From contig JAGWMT010000066.1 of the NCBI GenBank assembly GCA_028871595.1, forward strand, positions 1 through 13,108: 13,108 nt of DNA, read 5' to 3'. A program made the translations under genes and the position numbers. The notes beneath the pieces were generated by a model. That model was not told the DNA's origin. It worked only from the letters and a program-made list of their open reading frames with translations, and ran no database searches. Positions 6,441 through 13,005 of this stretch are shown here, one piece after another (position 1 is the stretch's first letter; the number at the start of each line of letters is the position of its first letter). The DNA is from Elusimicrobiota bacterium (GTDB lineage Bacteria; Elusimicrobiota; Elusimicrobia; UBA1565; UBA9628).

Positions 6441-8108
6441 TCAGCGGCGCAGCCGGTAAACCCGCAGCCACGGACCCGTCGTTCGGCCCGGTTCCGACGG
6501 GAACTCGCGCACCAGGTCGGCCTGCGCCGCCAGCTCGTCGAAGAAGGTCGCGAACTCGCGCGTGCGGCGCGGGTCGGCCCCGAAGCTGGACGTGATCACG
6601 TCGTCCACGCGCACGGCCCGGACCGGGTCCAGCCCCGGACGCACGTCCAGGAAGTCCCCGTCGGCCTGGGACAGGGCCACCTGGCGCGGCGCGGACCACA
6701 GGTCGCGCGCGGATCTTTGGATGCGGTAGATCTTGTAGCCCCCGCCCGGATGCTTGGCGGCCATCGCCCGGTACAGGCGCGCGCGCGGCGAGCCGTTGCG
6801 GGCCGCGCGCTCGGCCAATTCCGCGCACTGCTCCTTGGTCATGATCGCGAAAGGTCCGGCGTGCGGCTGGTCCAGCAGCAAGGTGGAGCCGGCGGGCACG
6901 TTCGCCGCCAGCCACTGCGTGGCCTGCGCGCGCGTGTCGGGCAGCAGCAGGTCCCGGTCGTAGCGCGCGCACAGCCACAGCCCCGGCGCCGCGGCCAGCA
7001 GCCCAAGCAGGCCGCGGCGCCAGCGCGGCGTCCCGGCCAGCAGGGAGAAGCCCTCCCCGGCCAGCAGGGCCAGCGCCGGGAAAGCGCCCAGGAGGTAGCG
7101 CGCGTTGCTTCCGTCCAGGTAGGGCGCAAGCGCCGCGATATAGGCGAAGACCGGTATGGACAGCAGGAGCCCCCGGCGCCAGTTTTTGCGGGCGAGCGCC
7201 GCCAGTCCCAGCAGCGCGCCCGCGCCGCCCAAGGAACCCTCCCCGCCGAACAGCCAGATGTTGCGCGCCACCAGGCGCGCCGTCTCCACCGGACCGTGAG
7301 GGGCGAAGGTCTCGCGCGCGCCGTTGTCGCGCCAGTCCTCCAGGAAGCGCGCGTGGTCGAGCAGCGCGTAGGGGGTGCCGATCAGGAAGCCGCCGGCGGA
7401 GACCAGACCCGCCTGGAGCAGCCAGGAAAACGGCGCCGGGCCGTCATCGCGCAGCAGCCAGGCCAGCGGCACCACCAGCCCCGCGGGCGCCGCCGTGTAT
7501 TGCGCGGAACAAGCCAAACCCCCCAGGAAGGCGCTGGCCAGCAGCCAGCCGCGGCGGCCGCCGCTTTGAAAGCGCAGGGCCGCGGCGAAGGCGCCCGCGA
7601 CGAGCAGGACCATCAGCGAGTCGGGCTTGGCGGCGTGGCCCAGATCCACCAGCAGGGGAGAGACGGCCAGGAACAGGGCGCCGTACGGCCGGCGCGCCGG
7701 GTTCGCGCTTCGTTCCGCGCGCGCCACGACCGCCACCGCGCCCAACTGGCACGCCGTGGACAGTCCGCGCGCGATCAGGTAGAAGCCCGTGGGCGCGAAG
7801 GCGTACAGCGCCGCGAAGTCCGTGACGCCGCGGAACAGGCCGAAGCCGGACCAGAACACGAACCACAGGCCGTAGAAGGCCGCCAGCACGGTGGGCCATA
7901 AGGTGGGGTATTTGAACGAGAACGGGCGCAGGCTCCCGGACAAGGACACGGCCATGTTGACCAGGTGCGGCTCGTCGGCGTTGTAGACGTGGGGCAGGCC
8001 GTAGCCGATCCCGACCAGGCGCAGGGCCGCCGTCAGGAGCAGGACCGCGGCGGTCGCGCCGAAAAACGCCGGCGAAGCGGCCGGAATCCGGCGCTTTTTC
8101 TCCTTCAT
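6441..8108 (-). CDS. Polytopic membrane glycosyltransferase, GT-C/GT39 (PMT/ArnT-like), with soluble C-terminal tail
   Basis: A 555-residue membrane protein: a short basic cytoplasmic N-terminus (MKEKKRR), a first hydrophobic helix at about 15-35, then GIGYGLPHVYNADEPHLV (33-50). The D45-E46 pair here is the acidic motif in the first outer loop of GT39/ArnT-like enzymes. FKYPTLWP (65-72) and GHAAKPDSLMVLL (157-169) are further family segments, and NARYLLGAFP (335-344) is the conserved arginine loop near the last membrane helices. After about residue 390 comes a non-membrane tail starting with WLAANVPAGS (399-408). It should move a sugar from a polyprenyl-phosphate donor to an extracytoplasmic acceptor. 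It is the first gene of the leftward operon and diverges from a Dpm1-like GT2 gene, with TATAAT 8 nt before its ATG and no Shine-Dalgarno. Family solid; substrate unknown. Confidence 0.87.
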   Translation of the reverse strand: MKEKKRRIPAASPAFFGATAAVLLLTAALRLVGIGYGLPHVYNADEPHLVNMAVSLSGSLRPFSFKYPTLWPTVLAAFYGLWFVFWSGFGLFRGVTDFAALYAFAPTGFYLIARGLSTACQLGAVAVVARAERSANPARRPYGALFLAVSPLLVDLGHAAKPDSLMVLLVAGAFAAALRFQSGGRRGWLLASAFLGGLACSAQYTAAPAGLVVPLAWLLRDDGPAPFSWLLQAGLVSAGGFLIGTPYALLDHARFLEDWRDNGARETFAPHGPVETARLVARNIWLFGGEGSLGGAGALLGLAALARKNWRRGLLLSIPVFAYIAALAPYLDGSNARYLLGAFPALALLAGEGFSLLAGTPRWRRGLLGLLAAAPGLWLCARYDRDLLLPDTRAQATQWLAANVPAGSTLLLDQPHAGPFAIMTKEQCAELAERAARNGSPRARLYRAMAAKHPGGGYKIYRIQRSARDLWSAPRQVALSQADGDFLDVRPGLDPVRAVRVDDVITSSFGADPRRTREFATFFDELAAQADLVREFPSEPGRTTGPWLRVYRLRR

Positions 8109-8116
8109 GCGTCGGC

Positions 8117-8122
8117 ATTATA
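8117..8122 (-). promoter_or_regulatory. -10 hexamer (TATAAT) for the leftward operon, leaderless arrangement
   Basis: A perfect TATAAT on the minus strand, separated by 8 nt (8116-8109) from the ATG at 8108-8106. A start about 7 nt after the hexamer leaves at most a base or two before the ATG, and no purine-rich ribosome site is present, so the message is probably leaderless. No good -35 is seen at 17 nt (AGGGCG). It faces away from the plus-strand hexamer at 8132-8137. Confidence 0.6.
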
Positions 8123-8131
8123 CTCATTTGC

Positions 8132-8137
8132 TACAAT
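8132..8137 (+). promoter_or_regulatory. Extended -10 hexamer (TGC-TACAAT) for the rightward GT2 gene, leaderless arrangement
   Basis: TACAAT preceded by TGC at 8129-8131 gives the TGn extended -10 form, which can work without a strong -35; the sequence at the -35 position (GCGTCG) is poor. Eight nucleotides (8138-8145) separate it from the ATG at 8146, mirroring the minus-strand promoter. No Shine-Dalgarno precedes the ATG, so a leaderless transcript is likely. Confidence 0.55.
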
Positions 8138-8145
8138 CGCGCCCT

Positions 8146-9303
8146 ATGGCGGAGCTCGAGCTGTCCGTCGTCATTCCCGCGCTGAACGAGGAGCGGACCA
8201 TCGTTCATTGCGTGGAGAAGGCCAAGAAAGCCATCGCCGCGCTCGGCCTCCCGGGCGAGGTCGTCATCGCCGACAACGGCTCCACCGACAGGACCCGCGC
8301 CGTCGCGGAGGCCGCGGGCGCGCGCGTGGTCGCCGTGGACGGCCGCGGCTACGGCCGCGCCTTGCGCGGCGGCTTTACCGCCGCCAAGGGCCGCTGCCTG
8401 ATCATGGGCGACGCCGACGGCTCCTACGACTTCGAGCAGGCCCCGCGCTACGTCGAGAAGCTGAGGTCCGGCTGCGACTTCGTGGTGGGCAACCGGTTCC
8501 AGGGCGCCTACGAGCCCGGCGCCATGCCCTTTCTGAACCGCCACCTGGGCACGCCGGTCCTGACCGGCGTCATGAACCTGCTTTTCCGGACCGGCTTGGG
8601 CGACGTCAACTGCGGGATGCGCGGCGTGACCAAGGCCGCCTTCGAGCGCATGGGCCTGAAGGCCGACGGCATGGAGTTCGCCACCGAGATGATCGTCAAG
8701 GCGTCCCTGCTGGGGATGCGCATCGCCGAGGTGCCGTGCGACCTGCACAAGGATCTGCGCGACCGCCCGCCGCACCTGCGCCGCTGGCGCGACGGCTGGC
8801 GCCATCTGCGCTTCATGCTCCTGTTCTCGCCGACGGGCACCTTCATCGTCCCGGGAGCGGCCTTCCTGGCCGTCGGCGGCCTGGGGCTCCTGGGCGTGAC
8901 CGCGCGCGACTATTTCGCGCCGGGCGCCCTGCCGTGGCTGGGCTCGCGCCACATCCTGACGTCGCTTCTGTTCTGGCTCACCGGCACCAGCGTGCTGGGA
9001 CTGGGCGTCGTCGCCCAGGAGGCCGACTACCAGGAGCGCTTCGACGGGCACAACCCGATCAGCGCCCTGCTGCACCGCACCTTCAGCCTGGAGAAGGGCC
9101 TGATCATCGGCGTGAGCCTCATCCTGGCGGGGCTGCTGGCGCTGCTGTACTTCCCGCTGTCCTTCTACGTCCACGTCTTCCCCATGGGCGCCGAGGCGGC
9201 GCGCCTGGACTGCGCGGTGCTGGCGATCGCGTCGGTGCTGACCGGCGTGCAGTGCGCGTTCGCGTCCTTCGCGCTCGGCCTGTTCTACCTGCGGGTCAAG
9301 TAG
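8146..9303 (+). CDS. Dpm1-like GT2 glycosyltransferase with C-terminal membrane domain
   Basis: The only rightward gene, 385 residues from ATG 8146. An in-frame ATG at 8107 exists but lies over the divergent promoter and the start codon of the opposite gene, so 8146 is chosen. SVVIPALNEE (7-16), ADNGSTDRT (42-50), GRGYGRALRGG (66-76) and GDADGSYDF (88-96) are the GT2 nucleotide, loop and DxD metal motifs. EFATEMIVKA (177-186) and HLRRWRDGWRHLRFMLL (210-226) are hallmarks of a widespread bacterial Dpm1-like subfamily. Hydrophobic segments follow at about 230-253, 268-290, 317-337 and 354-382, anchoring it in the inner membrane. It probably loads a sugar from a nucleotide onto polyprenyl phosphate. 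It diverges from a GT-C gene and converges on another (stops one base apart), either of which could use its product. Subfamily placement is strong; sugar unknown. Confidence 0.9.
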   Translation: MAELELSVVIPALNEERTIVHCVEKAKKAIAALGLPGEVVIADNGSTDRTRAVAEAAGARVVAVDGRGYGRALRGGFTAAKGRCLIMGDADGSYDFEQAPRYVEKLRSGCDFVVGNRFQGAYEPGAMPFLNRHLGTPVLTGVMNLLFRTGLGDVNCGMRGVTKAAFERMGLKADGMEFATEMIVKASLLGMRIAEVPCDLHKDLRDRPPHLRRWRDGWRHLRFMLLFSPTGTFIVPGAAFLAVGGLGLLGVTARDYFAPGALPWLGSRHILTSLLFWLTGTSVLGLGVVAQEADYQERFDGHNPISALLHRTFSLEKGLIIGVSLILAGLLALLYFPLSFYVHVFPMGAEAARLDCAVLAIASVLTGVQCAFASFALGLFYLRVK

Positions 9304-9304
9304 C

Positions 9305-11035
9305 TCAGCCCTTGCGCTTGAGCACGTACACCGGCACGTTCGCGAAGAAATTCGGGTCGTCCAGGCCCGCCCAGCCCAGGCGGTAGGGCTCGAAGAGCTT
9401 CACGATGTCGTAGCGGTCCTTGTCCCACCCCTTCAGCGAGAAATAGCCCTCGGGGTCCATCACCATCCACTGCGGCATCTCGTCGGGCTTGATCATCTCG
9501 ACGTGCTGGAACACCACCAGGCGGTAGCGATCGTAGCGGAAGGGCGGCGTGTGGGACGGCTCCGGGTAGCGCACCAGCCCGATGGACTGCCCCGCGGGGA
9601 TATTGGCCTCGATCCAGTCGGCGGCCAGGTTGAAGTTCGACTTCGCTCCCGAGCCCAGGCTCATGTTCTCGGCGTACGTGATCCCGCGCACGCCGGTGTC
9701 GATCAGGACGACGGCCGCGGCCAGGACGGCCCAGCGGCGCGGCAGGCGGGTGACTCCGTAAGCCGCGAGCACGCAGGCCACCCCGAACAGCGGGTAGTAA
9801 TAGCGGATGCCGGCGCCGTTGGTGCCCGGCGTGTACGTGGTTCCGAACAGCACCCACAGCGCGGCGAACATCCCCACCAGGATCACGCCGGTCAGGCGCG
9901 CGAGCCGGTCCTTTTTCCACAGCGACCAGCCCAGGCCGGCGACGGAGGCCGCCGCCAAGGCGGAACCCAGAGAGCTCCAGCAGGCCTCCAGGACGGACAC
10001 GAAGCCGCGCCAGTGCCCGCCGCGGTCGGCGGCTTTCGGCGCGTAGAAGCCCAGGTCCCACCTGAAGTCCAGCGGGTTCATGGCGAAATAGGGGTTGGTC
10101 GCGAAAAAGACCGCCGCCGCGACGAAGCACGCGGCCGCGGCCTGGCCCATCTCCTCGGGCTTCGCGCGCCGCGCGCGGCGGCGCTCGAACCACGCCAGCG
10201 CGGGGACCCAGCCCAGCACGGCGAACGGGAAGGCCGCGCCGCCGCAGAGCCCGCAGCACACGCCGGACAGCAGGTAGTTGCGCCGGCCGCCTTCCTCGTA
10301 CGCGATCAGCGCGTAGCGCAGTCCGGCGAAGAACCAGAAGGACGCGACGGAGTGGGGCTTGATCAGGTGCGAGTTCAGGATCGCCGTCGGGCACAGGCAG
10401 AAGAACAGCGCCGCGCACAGCCCCGCGTATTCGCCGCCCAGGCGGCGGCCCACGTCGTAAAGCACCCAGAGGCTGCCCAGGTTGAACATCACCATCAAGA
10501 GCCGGCTCCACCAGTACAGGCCGCCCATGTCCTGCGGGAATTCGAGGTAGTGGCTCATGTTCGGCACCAGCGCCACCGCGCGGACCAAGGACGCCGCCTT
10601 GAGGAACGCGCCCAGCGGGTAGATGAAGGCCCCGCCGTAGTAGATGTACAACGGCTTGAAGACCAGCTTCTCCGGCTTCATCTGCGCCAGGATGATGAAG
10701 GATTTCTTCTCGTCCGGATTCGTGGATTGGAGAAGCATGGCGCGGTAGGCGTTGATCAGGTTCTCCGGCGGAAAGGTCCACCCCGGCGGGAACACCTCGA
10801 CGCCGTGGACGTAGGTTTCCGGTTCGTCCTTCAGCTCCTTGTGCGCCTTCCAAATTTCTTTATACAGCTTGGCCCAGCGATCGGAGAATTCCTGGGCGAC
10901 CTGCGGCGTCATCGTCATGGGGAACGCGCGCAGGCGCAGCGGCCCGGGCAGACCCCAGCCCAGGCCCCAGAACCCGGTGATCACGCCCGCCAGCAGGGCG
11001 ATGGGGAAAAGACTGCGGGGAATTTTCTTGGTCAT
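9305..11035 (-). CDS. Large polytopic membrane glycosyltransferase, GT-C/GT39-like, with long first loop and soluble C-terminal tail
   Basis: A 576-residue membrane protein. One hydrophobic helix (about 10-29) ends at GWGLPGPLRL (26-35), as in other bacterial GT39 proteins. The expected acidic pair does not follow at once; about 70 hydrophilic residues intervene before STNPDEKK (104-111), whose D108-E109 is the best candidate catalytic motif. YIYYGGAFIYPLGAFLK (130-146) follows. NSHLIKPHSV (221-230), GIRYYYPLFG (409-418) and a tail starting with DWIEANIPAG (473-482) parallel segments of the GT-C protein at 6441-8108, so the two are related. Around ten membrane segments are expected. The role should be sugar transfer from a polyprenyl-phosphate donor outside the inner membrane. 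It begins 4 nt after the Dpm1-like gene, with GAAAGG 8 nt before the ATG as a plausible ribosome site. Acceptor unknown; the odd first loop leaves activity uncertain. Confidence 0.83.
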   Translation of the reverse strand: MTKKIPRSLFPIALLAGVITGFWGLGWGLPGPLRLRAFPMTMTPQVAQEFSDRWAKLYKEIWKAHKELKDEPETYVHGVEVFPPGWTFPPENLINAYRAMLLQSTNPDEKKSFIILAQMKPEKLVFKPLYIYYGGAFIYPLGAFLKAASLVRAVALVPNMSHYLEFPQDMGGLYWWSRLLMVMFNLGSLWVLYDVGRRLGGEYAGLCAALFFCLCPTAILNSHLIKPHSVASFWFFAGLRYALIAYEEGGRRNYLLSGVCCGLCGGAAFPFAVLGWVPALAWFERRRARRAKPEEMGQAAAACFVAAAVFFATNPYFAMNPLDFRWDLGFYAPKAADRGGHWRGFVSVLEACWSSLGSALAAASVAGLGWSLWKKDRLARLTGVILVGMFAALWVLFGTTYTPGTNGAGIRYYYPLFGVACVLAAYGVTRLPRRWAVLAAAVVLIDTGVRGITYAENMSLGSGAKSNFNLAADWIEANIPAGQSIGLVRYPEPSHTPPFRYDRYRLVVFQHVEMIKPDEMPQWMVMDPEGYFSLKGWDKDRYDIVKLFEPYRLGWAGLDDPNFFANVPVYVLKRKG

Positions 11036-11039
11036 ATGT

Positions 11040-12011
11040 TCAGCCTTTCGGAGGAAACGCGGAGTCCAGGGCGGCGGCCGCGCCCCACAGGCCCGCGGCG
11101 AAGACGGCGGCGGCCGGAACCAGGAGCGGCGCCCCGGCGCGCCCCGCCCCGATCCAGGCGCAGGCGGCCAGCAGCGCGGGAAGCTTCCCCAGGCGCAGGC
11201 GGACCGTCTCCCCCGCGAAGAACGCCCCCAGGGCCAAGGAGGCCATGGCGACGGGCCCCGAGGACCGGGCCGCCAGCGCGCCGAGGATCAAGACCGCCGC
11301 GACGCCCCACTCCGCGGCCCAGCCGCCGCGCAGGGGCTTGAGCCGCAGCAGCAGGCGGACGTAGGCGGGCGCCAGCTTCCACGCGTTCGCCTTCGACGCG
11401 CCGCCCACGCGCGGGGCGTAGTGGATGGGCAGTTCGATCACGCGCCCGCCGCCGGCGAGTATTCCGACGAGCAGGTCCTGCTGGACGGAGAAGTCCGCGG
11501 CGTCCGACTTCACGGCGCGGACCGAGGGCCCCCGGTACAGGCGAAAGCCGCTGGACGACTCGCGCACGGGCAGGTCCAGCACGCGGCGGCTGACCTGGTT
11601 GAGCGCGCGGCTCAGGACCTGCCGCGTCATCGGCATCTCGGCGGAGCCGCCGCGGCAGTAGCGCGAGCCCACGATCAGTTCCGCGTCGCCGCGCCGCGCC
11701 CAGAACCGCACGAGGTCCTCCGGAGCGTGCGAGACGTCGGCGTCCATGACGGCCACCCATTCGGAGCGCGCGTCGCGCAGCCCCTCGCGCAGGGCGGAGC
11801 CGAAGCCGCGGCCCTGCTGCCGCTGGACCCGCGCGCCGTGGGATTGCGCGACCGCCACGGTGTCGTCCTTCGACCCGCCGTCCACCACCAAGATCTCGCC
11901 TTCGACGTTCAAGGTCTTGAAGACGTCCCGCAGGCGCGGCAGGAGGACCTTGAGGCCCCCGGCCTCGTCCAGCGTCGGCAAAACGACGGAAAGTCCGGGC
12001 AACCCGCTCAT
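11040..12011 (-). CDS. Dpm1-like GT2 glycosyltransferase (polyprenyl-phosphate sugar synthase) with C-terminal hydrophobic domain
   Basis: A 323-residue protein with an N-terminal GT2 domain (1 to about 225): SVVLPTLDEAGG (8-19), VVDGGSKDDT (42-51), GRGFGSALREG (67-77) and MDADVSHAPEDL (89-100), the last keeping the DxD metal motif. SSGFRLYRG (153-161) and VGGASKANAWK (202-212) are typical of dolichol-phosphate mannosyltransferase homologues. From about 235 the protein turns hydrophobic and alanine-rich, enough for three or four membrane helices, as in Dpm1 enzymes with an attached membrane domain. It should attach a sugar from a nucleotide to polyprenyl phosphate, and the GT-C gene that starts 4 nt downstream is the likely user. 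The start ATG overlaps the stop of the upstream GT2 gene by four bases (ATGA). Family certain; the sugar could be mannose, glucose or a modified sugar. Confidence 0.9.
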   Translation of the reverse strand: MSGLPGLSVVLPTLDEAGGLKVLLPRLRDVFKTLNVEGEILVVDGGSKDDTVAVAQSHGARVQRQQGRGFGSALREGLRDARSEWVAVMDADVSHAPEDLVRFWARRGDAELIVGSRYCRGGSAEMPMTRQVLSRALNQVSRRVLDLPVRESSSGFRLYRGPSVRAVKSDAADFSVQQDLLVGILAGGGRVIELPIHYAPRVGGASKANAWKLAPAYVRLLLRLKPLRGGWAAEWGVAAVLILGALAARSSGPVAMASLALGAFFAGETVRLRLGKLPALLAACAWIGAGRAGAPLLVPAAAVFAAGLWGAAAALDSAFPPKG

Positions 12012-13003
12012 GCGCGCGCCATCCCATGCCGCAAGGTTCTCAGGCCGGAGCTTCCGGCGTAGCTTTCATACAACGATAAATAGGCCGACGGAGAAATCAC
12101 CGCGATGGCGCAGGTCGCCACCCGGAAAAGGCCGAAACGGCTGAAACCGTGACGGCGGGCGCCGCGCCAGAGGGCGGCCGCGGCTTCGCCGCGACGATGT
12201 TCGAGAGAGTGCCACAACACCTCGCGGCGCATGCGTTCCAAACCCTCCACGCGCTCGTGTTCCGGGCTCAACGAAGCGCCGCGTTCACGGAGCCACGAAC
12301 GGAGATGGGTTTCGTAGACCGCGCCCATGGTCATGTCGGCGCCGAGTTTACGGGGATCGGCGTACGTTCCGGCGCAGAAATTAGAGCCGTGCACGCGGTG
12401 ATATCCCAACGACTCGGAGATATTGCCTAACGGCGCGAAGAACAGCGAACGCACGAGAAGATAATTATCCGCGTAAAGAAAACGGAACTCGGTCGGGATG
12501 GGGAGCGCCTTATTCAAGATGCAACGACGGAGAGATACACCGCTGGTCGCGCCCAAAACGACTTTCCCGGCGAGGAAATCATCCAACGTATAACGAAGGG
12601 GCCACGCCGGAAAGTCTTGCTTCATCGAGATCAAATTCGTGTCGGCGTCCTGGAGCAGATGTTGGATGCCGCCCAAATCCGGTTCCGATTCAAATCGCGC
12701 CGCGATCCGGGATAATTTATCTTTGCGCCAGACATCATCGGCATCGAGAAAACACACGATGTCGCCGGTCGTCTCGGAGATCCCGCGATTAAAGGCCGCC
12801 GCATAACCGGAGTTCTTCTGGAAAATCCCCCGCACGCGCGGGGAGCAGCGTTCAATGACCGAACGCGATTCATCGGTCGAACCGTCATCAACGACGACGC
12901 ATTCCCAGTCGGAATAATCCTGCTCCAAAACGCTTTGGATGGCGTCTCCCAGGAACCGCCCGTAGTTGTAGTTGTCGATCACCACCGAGATCTTCGGGGC
13001 CAT
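12008..13003 (-). CDS. GT2 glycosyltransferase, lower-GC gene
   Basis: A 331-residue GT2 glycosyltransferase that probably adds a sugar from a nucleotide donor to a growing surface glycan in the cytoplasm. The GT-A domain shows SVVIDNYNYGRFL (6-18), VVDDGSTDES (37-46), NSGYAAAFNRG (64-74) and FLDADDVW (85-92), all intact. Unlike the Dpm1-like enzymes here it has no membrane domain, only a short amphipathic stretch near 295-315. ATG 13003 is chosen, two bases after the aminotransferase stop; a TTG two codons earlier (13009) is in frame but would overlap that gene. Base composition differs: several 60-base lines inside the gene are 47-57% G+C, against about 70% in the sugar-enzyme genes, suggesting a different origin. 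It overlaps the next gene by four bases, so it is part of the same operon. Donor and acceptor unknown. Confidence 0.9.
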   Translation of the reverse strand: MAPKISVVIDNYNYGRFLGDAIQSVLEQDYSDWECVVVDDGSTDESRSVIERCSPRVRGIFQKNSGYAAAFNRGISETTGDIVCFLDADDVWRKDKLSRIAARFESEPDLGGIQHLLQDADTNLISMKQDFPAWPLRYTLDDFLAGKVVLGATSGVSLRRCILNKALPIPTEFRFLYADNYLLVRSLFFAPLGNISESLGYHRVHGSNFCAGTYADPRKLGADMTMGAVYETHLRSWLRERGASLSPEHERVEGLERMRREVLWHSLEHRRGEAAAALWRGARRHGFSRFGLFRVATCAIAVISPSAYLSLYESYAGSSGLRTLRHGMARA

Positions 13004-13005
13004 GA

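Noticed and set aside
6096..7901. 601-codon open frame on the plus strand
   Set aside because: Shadow of the GT-C gene at 6441-8108 and the start of the SDR gene. Its composition is low-complexity (R, Q, G, A), with no domains and no plausible start signal.
8107..8145. Upstream in-frame ATG as the start of the plus-strand GT2 gene
   Set aside because: It would place the promoter hexamers inside the coding region and overlap the opposite start codon. The 13 extra residues (MRRHYTHLLQSRP) have no match to the GT2 N-terminus, and ATG 8146 lies 6 codons before the conserved SVVIPALNEE strand.
9303..9323. Possible intrinsic terminator between the convergent genes
   Set aside because: The stem is only 5 bp with an 11-nt loop, lies over the stop codons and has no T-run on either strand.
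9285..10853. 522-codon minus-strand frame overlapping the GT-C gene in another frame
   Set aside because: Same-strand alternate frame with an Arg/Pro/Gly-rich product. The frame at 9305-11035 has clear membrane helices and family motifs.
9503..11341. 612-codon open frame on the plus strand
   Set aside because: It is antisense to the GT-C gene and the Dpm1-like GT2. Its product is Arg/Gln/Ala/His-rich with no recognisable fold, as expected for a complementary frame in GC-rich DNA.
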